Part shown: positions 1 to 6,125 of the stretch, in pieces
Layout of the letters: the number at the start of each line of letters is the position of its first letter
Position numbering within the stretch: the first letter of the stretch is position 1
NCBI GenBank assembly: GCA_937960715.1
Contig: CALGOO010000077.1
Coordinates: 1-11,505 of the forward strand
Length of the DNA stretch: 11,505 bases
Source of the DNA: an uncultured Candidatus Competibacteraceae bacterium
GTDB lineage: Bacteria > Pseudomonadota > Gammaproteobacteria > Competibacterales > Competibacteraceae
Reading direction: 5' to 3'
The notes under the pieces: model-generated
Database searches by the model: none
Seen by the model: only the letters and a program-made list of their open reading frames with translations
Told to the model about the DNA's origin: nothing
Position numbers and translations under genes: made by a program

Positions 1-1072
1 CGGTCAGCGTGACCGGACGCCACTCCTCCCCCCCCCCCGCCAACGCCTCGATCACGCCATCGGCGTCCTTGTCGGCCAACAGACCCATGATGGCCCAGGT
101 GCGCCCAGCGCAAGTCCGGTTTTTCAACTGATTGGCCAGCACGGCGGCGGCGGCGGGATTATGGGCAACGTCGAGAATCCATTCCACCGGGCCGGGGACG
201 ATCTGAAACCGGCCGGGCAGTCGCGCCCGCGTCAGTCCGGCGCGAATGGCGACGGCGTCAACCGGCAGTCGGTCGCTTAGGCTGGTCAAGACCATCAGCG
301 CGGCGGCGGCGTTGCCCAGTTGATGTTCGCCGGCCAGGGCCGGGAGCGGCAAATCATCGAGCCAGGCCGCGTCCGACCGCCAGCGCCAGATCTCGCCCGC
401 GTGGCTAAAGTCGTAATCGGAACCGACTCGCAACAATCGCGCGCCAATGGCGCGAGCGTGTTCCAGCAACCGTGGCGGCGGATCGGGATCGGCGCAAACC
501 GCTGGGCGCCCGGGGCGATAGATGCCGGCTTTTTCATGGCCGATGCTGTCGCGATCCGGACCCAGCCAGTCGGTATGGTCGAGAGCGACGCTGGTCACCA
601 GCGCGGCGTCGGCGTCCACCGCGTTGACCGCGTCCAGCCGTCCGCCGAGACCCACTTCCAGCACCGCGACATCGACGCCGGTTTCCCAAAACCATTCCAG
701 CGCCGCCAAGGTCCCAAACTCGAAATAGGTCAGGGAAACGTCGCCGCGCACCGCGTCGATGCGAGCGAACATCCGGCACAACGATTCGTCATCCGCCTCG
801 GCCCCATCCACTTGAATGCGTTCGTTGTAGCGCAGCAGGTGTGGCGAGACATAGGCGCCGACCCGATGGCCAGCGGCGCGCAGGATGGCGTCCAAAAACG
901 CCACGCTGGAACCCTTGCCGTTGGTGCCACCCACCGTGACGACCGCGAAGGGCGGCGCGTTGGGTCGCAGGCGGCGCAACACGGTTCGCACCCGCTCCAG
1001 GCCCAATTCGATGGTCCTGGGATGCAGGGTTTCCTGCCAGCGCAACCAGTCGTTCAATGTGGTGAACCGCAT
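1..1072 (-). CDS. folC: Folylpolyglutamate synthase / dihydrofolate synthase, 3' end cut by window edge
   Basis: Cytosolic ATP-dependent ligase of the Mur-ligase fold that adds glutamate to dihydropteroate and to folates. The first 357 codons are visible of a family length near 420-440. Seen: P-loop GGTNGKGSS at residues 48-56; the family stretch LTYFEF (114-119); LEVGLGGRLDAVN (138-150), with E139 in the Mg-binding position; DHTDWLG (164-170) with H165; EKAGI (179-183) with K180, the counterpart of the modified lysine of E. coli FolC; then GEHQLGN and DVAHNP, which mark the C-terminal domain. The last visible part, MGLLADKDADG onward, also aligns with the family. Start: ATG at 1072 has a GGAG ribosome site 5 nt upstream. 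It follows accD after 29 bp, as in many Gammaproteobacteria, and is very likely cotranscribed with it. The reading frame stays open through an 11-base homopolymer near the cut end. Confidence 0.94.
   Translation of the reverse strand, partial: MRFTTLNDWLRWQETLHPRTIELGLERVRTVLRRLRPNAPPFAVVTVGGTNGKGSSVAFLDAILRAAGHRVGAYVSPHLLRYNERIQVDGAEADDESLCRMFARIDAVRGDVSLTYFEFGTLAALEWFWETGVDVAVLEVGLGGRLDAVNAVDADAALVTSVALDHTDWLGPDRDSIGHEKAGIYRPGRPAVCADPDPPPRLLEHARAIGARLLRVGSDYDFSHAGEIWRWRSDAAWLDDLPLPALAGEHQLGNAAAALMVLTSLSDRLPVDAVAIRAGLTRARLPGRFQIVPGPVEWILDVAHNPAAAAVLANQLKNRTCAGRTWAIMGLLADKDADGVIEALAGGGEEWRPVTLT
28..38 (-). repeat. 11-base homopolymer (poly-C on +, poly-G in folC mRNA)
   Basis: Eleven consecutive C on the plus strand read as GGG GGG GGG plus flanking bases inside folC and give three glycines between ALA and EEWR. 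The frame is intact as given: the residues on both sides fit FolC. A run this long can slip in replication, or be a sequencing-length error. It lies about 360 codons into the gene, so a length change would alter or truncate the C-terminal domain. Confidence 0.8.
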
Positions 1073-1101
1073 CGCCGCTCCAGATCAAGCCGTGCTGGCG
1101 C

Positions 1102-1968
1102 TTATGCCGCCGACGCGGAGCGGCCGGTCAGCATCGCCAACAGCGAAGCCAGCCGGTCGCGCAGTTCGCGCCGGTCCACGATCAGGTCGATCGCGCCATG
1201 CTCCAGCAAAAACTCGCTGCGCTGAAACCCTTCCGGCAGTTTTTCCCGCACCGTCTGCTCGATCACCCGTGGTCCGGCAAAGCCAATCAGCGCCTTGGGC
1301 TCGGCGATGTTGACATCGCCCAGCATCGCCAGGCTGGCGGACACGCCGCCGGTGGTGGGATGGGTCAGCACCGAAAGATAGGGTACGCCATGCTCGGCCA
1401 GCCGGGTCAGCGCCGCGCTGGTCTTGGCCATCTGCATCAGCGACACCAGCGCCTCCTGCATTCGCGCCCCGCCGCTGGCGGAAAAGCAGACGAAGGGAAT
1501 GTGCTCGTGCAGAGCGGTCTGGGCCGCGCGGACGAAGCGCTCGCCGACCACCGAACCCATCGATCCGGCCATGAATTCGAACTCGAACGCCGCGGCCACC
1601 ACCGGTATGCCCTTGAGCAAGCCACGCATCACCACCAGCGCGTCCTTTTCCTCGCTGGTTTTCTGCGCCTGCGCCAGCCGATCCCGGTATTTCTTGCCGT
1701 CCTTGAATTTCAGGAAGTCGGTCGGCTCGATGTCGCCGCCGACTTCGACCCGATCCTGCTCGTCGAGAAAACCGTGCAGGCGCTGGCGGGCGTTGAGGTA
1801 CATGTGGTGGCCGCACTTGGGACAGACTCGCAGGTTGCGCTCCAGCTCGGCGCGGTACAATACCGCGTTGCACTCCTCGCACTTGCTCCACAGCCCCTCG
1901 GGCATCTGATGCTTGTTGCGGCCGTCGGTGCGAATCCGCGTGGGAACGAGTTTTTCGTACCAGCTCAT
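1102..1968 (-). CDS. accD: Acetyl-CoA carboxylase carboxyltransferase subunit beta
   Basis: Beta subunit of the carboxyltransferase half of acetyl-CoA carboxylase. With AccA it moves the carboxyl group from biotin on AccB to acetyl-CoA, making malonyl-CoA for fatty acid synthesis in the cytoplasm. Complete at 288 aa, close to the usual 280-305. Seen: the N-terminal zinc ribbon with C30, C33, C49 and C52; the carboxyltransferase core with GGARMQE (166-172) followed by the very conserved ALVSLMQMAKTSAAL; TTGGV (205-209) and GFAGPRVIEQT near the end. These Gly-rich turns form the oxyanion holes of the crotonase-like fold. The ATG start is the only one that keeps the typical MSWYEKL opening. No clear Shine-Dalgarno sequence precedes it, so it may depend on translation of trpA, 48 bp upstream. 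It links tryptophan and lipid genes in one transcript. Confidence 0.97.
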   Translation of the reverse strand: MSWYEKLVPTRIRTDGRNKHQMPEGLWSKCEECNAVLYRAELERNLRVCPKCGHHMYLNARQRLHGFLDEQDRVEVGGDIEPTDFLKFKDGKKYRDRLAQAQKTSEEKDALVVMRGLLKGIPVVAAAFEFEFMAGSMGSVVGERFVRAAQTALHEHIPFVCFSASGGARMQEALVSLMQMAKTSAALTRLAEHGVPYLSVLTHPTTGGVSASLAMLGDVNIAEPKALIGFAGPRVIEQTVREKLPEGFQRSEFLLEHGAIDLIVDRRELRDRLASLLAMLTGRSASAA

Positions 1969-2016
1969 GAAGGACGGTCAGGGATGGTGGAATGAAGAAC
2001 GGAGGTTAGGGGCGAT

Positions 2017-2856
2017 CTAGCCTTCAATCGGATCGGGACAATCCATCGCTTTCCGCATGGCGTTGACCCGTTCGCCGACTTCCCGCAGCATCCGCTCGGG
2101 ATCGTCCGCCAGTTCGCCCATCCTGGCGACCAGCGCGCTGCCCACCACCACGGCGTCGGCGACCTGGGCGACGGCGGCTGCGGTCGGCGGATCCTTGATG
2201 CCGAAACCCACGCCCAGCGGCAGGTCGGTCAAGGCGCGAATTTCGGCCAGCTTGTCCGCCACCTCGGCGACGTTGAGAGCGGCGGAACCGGTCACGCCCT
2301 TCAGCGAGACGTAATAGAGATAGCCGCGCGCCAGTTGGGCGGTATGCCGGATGCGCGCGGCGGAACTGGTCGGGGCCAGCAAAAAGATGGGGGCGATGCC
2401 GGCGGCACTGAGCGGCTCGGCCAGTTCGGCGGCTTCCTCCGGCGGCAGGTCCACGGTCAGCACCCCGTCCACCCCGACGGCGTGGGCACCGGCGACGAAG
2501 GCGTCGTAGCCCATGCTTTCGATCGGATTGAGATAGCCCATCAGCACCACGGGCGTTTCGGCGTCGGTCTGGCGGAATTCGCGCACCTGCTCCAGTACCC
2601 GCCGCAGCGACATGCCGTGGGCCAGCGCCCGCTCGCACGCCTTCTGGATGACCGGACCATCGGCCATCGGATCGGAAAACGGCACGCCCAATTCGAGGAT
2701 GTCCGCTCCGGCCTTCACCAGGGCATGGAGCATCGGCACGGTCAACTCCGGGCGCGGGTCGCCGGCGGTGATGTACGGGATCAGGGCCTTGCGACCCGCG
2801 CGGCGCAAGTCGGCGAAACAGTGGGCAATGCGGTTCATGCGCTGCAACTCGTTCAC
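2017..2856 (-). CDS. trpA: Tryptophan synthase alpha chain
   Basis: Alpha subunit of the tryptophan synthase alpha2beta2 complex. It cleaves indole-3-glycerol phosphate to glyceraldehyde-3-phosphate and indole, which is channelled to TrpB. TIM-barrel enzyme, 279 aa. Seen: ELGVPFSDPMADGP at 55-68, holding both catalytic acids E55 and D66 (E. coli E49 and D60); PYITAGDP (27-34); the phosphate-binding GFGIKDP and VVGSALV towards the C-terminus. The GTG start at 2856 overlaps the trpB stop as GTGA and has GGAAGG 9 nt upstream, so I prefer it. An ATG at 2838, six codons in (MNRIAHCF), matches the usual family N-terminus and is the alternative. The 4-nt overlap points to translational coupling that keeps the alpha and beta subunits in balance. 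Confidence 0.97.
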   Translation of the reverse strand: MNELQRMNRIAHCFADLRRAGRKALIPYITAGDPRPELTVPMLHALVKAGADILELGVPFSDPMADGPVIQKACERALAHGMSLRRVLEQVREFRQTDAETPVVLMGYLNPIESMGYDAFVAGAHAVGVDGVLTVDLPPEEAAELAEPLSAAGIAPIFLLAPTSSAARIRHTAQLARGYLYYVSLKGVTGSAALNVAEVADKLAEIRALTDLPLGVGFGIKDPPTAAAVAQVADAVVVGSALVARMGELADDPERMLREVGERVNAMRKAMDCPDPIEG

Positions 2857-4079
2857 AGTTGAATGCCTTCCAGCCGGGCGACGGTGTAGATGTCCTTGTC
2901 GCCGCGTCCGGACAGATTGACCACGATATGTTGATCGGGGCGCATCGTCGGGGCCAGTTGGGTGACGTAGGCCAGGGCGTGACTGCTTTCCAGCGCCGGG
3001 ATGATGCCCTCGATGCGGGTCAGGTCGTGAAAGCCGCGCAGCGCCTCGTCATCGGTAACGGCGACGTAGCGCGCCCGGCCGATGTCCTTGAGCCAGGCGT
3101 GTTCCGGCCCGACGCCGGGGTAGTCCAGTCCAGCCGATACCGAATGGGTTTCGATGATCTGACCGTTGGCGTCGTTGAGCAGGTAAGTCCGGTTGCCGTG
3201 CAGCACGCCGGGCCGGCCCGCGCAGAGCGTGGCGGCGTGACGACCGGTTTCAAGGCCCGAACCGGCGGCCTCGACGCCGTAGATCGCCACTTCGCTGTCG
3301 TTCAGGAACGAATGGAACAAGCCGATGGCGTTAGAACCGCCACCCACACAGGCGACCAGGGCATCCGGCAGGCAGCCGTAATCGCTCAACATCTGCTCGC
3401 GCGCCTCGCGGCCGATGACCGCCTGGAACTCGCGCACCATCACCGGGTAGGGATGCGGGCCGGCCACCGTGCCGATCATGTAAAAGGTGTTATCCACATT
3501 GGTGACCCAGTCGCGCAAGGCTTCGTTCAGGGCGTCCTTGAGGGTGCGCGAACCCGAGGTGACCGGCTGGACGGTCGCGCCCAGCAGCCGCATCCGGTAG
3601 ACGTTCAGCGCCTGGCGCTGGATATCCTCCGACCCCATGTAGACCACGCATTCCATGCCCAGCCGGGCGGCGACGGTGGCGGAGGCGACCCCGTGCTGAC
3701 CAGCGCCGGTCTCGGCGATCAGCCGGGTCTTGCCCATCCGCTTGGCCAGCAGCGCCTGACCAACGGTGTTGTTGATCTTGTGCGCGCCGGTGTGACTCAG
3801 GTCCTCCCGCTTAAGGTGGATTTGCGCGCCACCGAGCCGCCGACTCCAGCGCTCGGCGTGATAGAGCGGGGTAGGGCGGCCGACGTAGCGAGCCAGATCG
3901 ACGTCCAGTTCCGCCAGAAATTCGGGGTCGTTGCGATAGGCCCGCCAGGCATCGTCCAGTTCGTGCAAGGCTTCCATCAGGGTTTCGGCGACGAATCGGC
4001 CGCCGTAACGGCCAAAATGGCCGGCGCGATCGGGGAACTGACTGAAGTCCACCGGGTTACGCAGGGCTTTCGCGGTCAT
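2853..4079 (-). CDS. trpB: Tryptophan synthase beta chain
   Basis: PLP enzyme that condenses indole from TrpA with L-serine to give L-tryptophan. 408 aa from the ATG at 4079, slightly longer than E. coli TrpB (397). Seen: HFGRYGGRFV near the N-terminus; REDLSHTGAHKIN with the PLP-binding lysine K101; AETGAGQHG with the catalytic glutamate E123; the PLP-phosphate loop GGGSNAIG; and SGRGDKD near the end. This is the classic TrpB1 type. ATG 4079 has GAGG 5 nt upstream. A GTG two codons earlier (4085) extends the frame but has no ribosome site. The 5' end overlaps trpF by 23 nt and the 3' end overlaps trpA by 4 nt, so the three genes are very likely translated as a coupled set. Confidence 0.97.
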   Translation of the reverse strand: MTAKALRNPVDFSQFPDRAGHFGRYGGRFVAETLMEALHELDDAWRAYRNDPEFLAELDVDLARYVGRPTPLYHAERWSRRLGGAQIHLKREDLSHTGAHKINNTVGQALLAKRMGKTRLIAETGAGQHGVASATVAARLGMECVVYMGSEDIQRQALNVYRMRLLGATVQPVTSGSRTLKDALNEALRDWVTNVDNTFYMIGTVAGPHPYPVMVREFQAVIGREAREQMLSDYGCLPDALVACVGGGSNAIGLFHSFLNDSEVAIYGVEAAGSGLETGRHAATLCAGRPGVLHGNRTYLLNDANGQIIETHSVSAGLDYPGVGPEHAWLKDIGRARYVAVTDDEALRGFHDLTRIEGIIPALESSHALAYVTQLAPTMRPDQHIVVNLSGRGDKDIYTVARLEGIQL

Positions 4080-4698
4080 ACACACCTCGTAGAAATGCGC
4101 GCATCAGTTCGGCGTCCTTGATGCCCTTGGCCGATTCCACCCCGCTGCTGACATCCACCGCGTAGGGTCGGACTTGGCGGATCGCCTCGGCGACGTTGCC
4201 GGGATGCAGCCCGCCAGCCAGGATCAGCGGCTTGCGCCGGTCGGCGGGAATCCGGGTCCAGTCGAAGCCCTGGCCGGTGCCGCCCATCTGGCCGCCGCCG
4301 TGGCTGTCCAGCAACAGACCGGCCGCCGTGGCGAATCGTCGTTCGTAATCCAGGACATCGGCGTTGGCGCCCATCGGCACGGCCTTCACGTAAGGCAAAC
4401 CGAACGAGACGCAGTAGTCGGGATCCTCATCGCCGTGAAATTGCAACAGATGCGGCGGGGCACGGTCGATCACACACTTCACCGCCACGGGTTCCGCGTT
4501 CATGAACAGCCCAACCACGGCCACGAAGGGCGGCAGCGCCGCGACGATCCGTCGCGCGGTTTCCACGTCCACGAACCGAGGGCTGGGCGGATGAAACACC
4601 AGGCCGATGGCGTCCGCGCCCAGTTGGGCCGCGGCCACGCCGTCCTCGGGACGGGTGACGCCGCAAATCTTGACGCGGGTGCGGGAAATCAGGGTCAT
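4057..4698 (-). CDS. trpF: Phosphoribosylanthranilate isomerase
   Basis: Catalyses the Amadori rearrangement of N-(5'-phosphoribosyl)anthranilate to the deoxyribulose phosphate, the step before indole-glycerol-phosphate synthase. A stand-alone monofunctional TIM barrel of 213 aa, not fused to TrpC. Seen: VKICGVTRPED with the general base C12; LQFHGDE (85-91); LLLDSHGG with the general acid D131; LAGGLHPGN and VDVSSGVE, the two phosphate-binding loops at the C-terminal end of the barrel. It is the first gene of the visible minus-strand operon. No strong ribosome site is visible before the ATG. The spacer upstream (4699-4909) should hold its promoter, but I see no convincing -35/-10 pair there. 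Confidence 0.96.
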   Translation of the reverse strand: MTLISRTRVKICGVTRPEDGVAAAQLGADAIGLVFHPPSPRFVDVETARRIVAALPPFVAVVGLFMNAEPVAVKCVIDRAPPHLLQFHGDEDPDYCVSFGLPYVKAVPMGANADVLDYERRFATAAGLLLDSHGGGQMGGTGQGFDWTRIPADRRKPLILAGGLHPGNVAEAIRQVRPYAVDVSSGVESAKGIKDAELMRAFLRGVYDRESPA

Positions 4699-4833
4699 GG
4701 ATCGGAGGCGGGAGGCGGACAGAGAGGATCAAAGGGAACTAAGACTATCAGAAATCCAGCCGGTTGGTAGAGCGGGAAAAGGCGAACGCGCCCCTTCCCG
4801 CGCGACAGGGGTAGTCACGCGGAAAGTTCGGTT

Positions 4834-4872
4834 CGGTCACCCGCCAAACGCTATGCGAGTGGCGGGTGACCG
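4834..4872. terminator. Perfect 13-bp inverted repeat, possible terminator of the KAS III-like gene
   Basis: The arms CGGTCACCCGCCA (4834-4846) and TGGCGGGTGACCG (4860-4872) are exactly complementary, with a 13-nt loop. The hairpin begins 38 bp beyond the stop codon of the minus-strand FabH-like gene and 136 bp before trpF. Only a short TTT follows on the minus strand, so it is not a canonical intrinsic terminator. It could instead be a leader structure of the trp operon, an RNA-processing site or a protein-binding palindrome. What I see is the repeat; its function is inferred. Confidence 0.45.
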
Positions 4873-4890
4873 CATGAGCTCGCCGCGTTC

Positions 4891-4918
4891 GCGCTTCACG
4901 CCTCGCGCTTCACGCCTC
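4891..4918. repeat. Two tandem copies of a 14-bp unit across the KAS III-like stop codon
   Basis: The unit GCGCTTCACGCCTC occurs twice without a gap. The stop codon (TGA, plus-strand 4910-4912) of the minus-strand KAS III-like gene lies in the right-hand copy. The left-hand copy lies beyond the stop and would extend the protein if the frame shifted. It looks like a recent slippage duplication that reshaped the extreme C-terminus or 3' UTR. Confidence 0.85.
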
Positions 4919-5932
4919 GCGCGCCGCCCATCGCCACAGGGAAGCCGCCAGGGCGATGCCGCCGCCGCTGGCGCAGAATAGCGCCAGCGATCCCGGTTTC
5001 GGGCCTTTGCCTTGAGCGACGGCGTCGTCCAAGGCCATGGGAATGCAAGCCGAGCCGGTGTAGCCCCACTTGTCCATGATCCAGTGAGTTTTGGCGAGCG
5101 GCTGCCCCAGCGCCGCCATGGTCGCTTCGATGACGCGCAAGTTGACCTGGGTGAAATAGTAGTGGTCCACATCGTCCGGTCCCAACCGGGTTCCGGTCGC
5201 GGCGCTGGCCCTGGCCAGCAGGCGCTCGATCAGCGGCGGCCATTGCTCGACATTGAAGGTGGGCGGAAACTTGCGCACGAACCGCACCATGGGGGGCCCG
5301 TGCCGGGCGACGTTGGCGGCGGTGGCGGGCCGATACGTTCCGCCGGTGTAGATGCCCAGCGCGTCGTGATATTCACCGTTGGCGGCGGTAGCGGTGGCCA
5401 GCCACCCCGGTTGCGAGCCGGCGCCCACGAGGACCGCGCCCGCGCCGTCGGCGAACAGGGTGGCGGTTTTCTTGTCGGCCCAGTCGAGAAACCGGCTCAT
5501 GCCATACGCGCCGATCACCAGCACGAACCGTTCCTCGGGTTCGGTAACAACGATTCTGGCCGCCACGTCCAAGGCGGTGACCCAGCCAGCGCAGGCCGCG
5601 TTCAGATCGAACACGCCAGCCCGCCGCGCGCCCAGTTTGGCCTGCACCACCACCGCCGTGGCTGGACTGAGGTAATCCGGCGTGTCGGTGGCAACGATGA
5701 TCCGGTCAAGCGCGTCTGGCTCCAGCCCAGCCCGTTCCAGCGCCGCGCGCCCGGCGGCGACCGCCAAATCGGACGTGACCTGATCGTCGGTCATGAAGCA
5801 GCGTTCGCGGATACCGACATTTTCCACCAGCCAGTCGCCGACCGACTCGCCCAGCAGTCGGTCGAAGTCGGCGTTGGTCATCACCCGTTCCGGGACATAA
5901 CTTCCAGTGCTGATGATTTGAGCGTATCGCAT
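4910..5932 (-). CDS. Ketoacyl-ACP synthase III (FabH-fold) family protein with altered triad
   Basis: Thiolase-fold protein of 340 aa, related to FabH, which normally condenses acyl-CoA with malonyl-ACP. Seen: an N-terminal FabH-like opening with VGIRERCF; the nucleophile in NAACAGW (C114); FADGAGAVLVG; and a C-terminal half ending in GTSG-like CASGGG. Where FabH has the His of PHQAN, this protein reads FTQVN, so His becomes T261. Where FabH has the Asn of GNTSAAS, it reads GYTGSAC, giving Y291. The Arg that helps bind CoA in E. coli FabH (after the conserved Trp) is also replaced, by Asn. By family knowledge His and Asn drive malonyl decarboxylation, so an acyl transfer or non-decarboxylative reaction is more likely than normal chain initiation (inference). 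Start: ATG 5932 has GAGGAAG 6 nt upstream; a TTG at 5947 is the alternative. The gene stands alone, divergent from the next cluster. Substrate unknown; not given the name fabH. Confidence 0.9.
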   Translation of the reverse strand: MRYAQIISTGSYVPERVMTNADFDRLLGESVGDWLVENVGIRERCFMTDDQVTSDLAVAAGRAALERAGLEPDALDRIIVATDTPDYLSPATAVVVQAKLGARRAGVFDLNAACAGWVTALDVAARIVVTEPEERFVLVIGAYGMSRFLDWADKKTATLFADGAGAVLVGAGSQPGWLATATAANGEYHDALGIYTGGTYRPATAANVARHGPPMVRFVRKFPPTFNVEQWPPLIERLLARASAATGTRLGPDDVDHYYFTQVNLRVIEATMAALGQPLAKTHWIMDKWGYTGSACIPMALDDAVAQGKGPKPGSLALFCASGGGIALAASLWRWAAREA

Positions 5933-6125
5933 GGCGATCTTCCTCAAAGGCTGTCAAAAAAATAACTTATTGATTAATATGGATGTAGATATCGCTTCCA
6001 ACCGATTTTTGGTTGATCCAGCCGAACAAGGGCCGCCTCATGGAAAATTTTTCAGAAAAATCAATGAAGAGTTTTTCGACAATCCCTAACTCGGGAACGC
6101 CGCGACAAACAGGGTGATGGCGACC
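5933..6125. other. AT-rich divergent intergenic region with A/T palindromes
   Basis: This is the only clearly AT-rich stretch in the window and lies between two divergent genes. It holds CAACC/GGTTG arms (5999-6003 and 6011-6015) and a near-perfect palindrome ATTTTTC-A-GAAAAAT (6047-6061). A further TTTTTC at 6072-6077 can pair with the same GAAAAA, so two hairpins exclude each other. Promoters for both directions must lie here. I found only a moderate candidate for the minus strand and none I trust for the plus strand. No ORF of note is present. Confidence 0.6.
5974..6001 (-). promoter_or_regulatory. Candidate sigma-70 promoter for the KAS III-like gene
   Basis: Read on the minus strand: -35 TTGGAA (plus 5996-6001), 16-bp spacer, -10 TATTAA (plus 5974-5979), each 4 of 6 to consensus. 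Transcription would start near 5967, leaving a leader of about 35 nt before the ATG at 5932. It lies in the most AT-rich part of the window, which favours a promoter, but the match is moderate. Confidence 0.35.

Noticed and set aside
320..1225. 301-codon plus-strand ORF over folC and the accD 3' end
   Set aside because: Antisense to two core genes with intact family motifs; no domain or ribosome site supports it.
1085..1891. 268-codon minus-strand ORF within accD in another frame
   Set aside because: Arg/Gly/Ala-rich frame shadow; the accD frame carries the zinc ribbon and carboxyltransferase motifs.
2859..4121. 420-codon plus-strand ORF opposite trpB
   Set aside because: It is fully antisense to an unmistakable trpB. 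Its composition is the His/Gln/Arg/Val-rich pattern of GC-rich shadow frames, with no recognisable domain.
4699..4833. Trp leader peptide and attenuator ahead of trpF
   Set aside because: I found no short ORF with tandem Trp codons and no convincing promoter, so attenuation control is not supported by the sequence.
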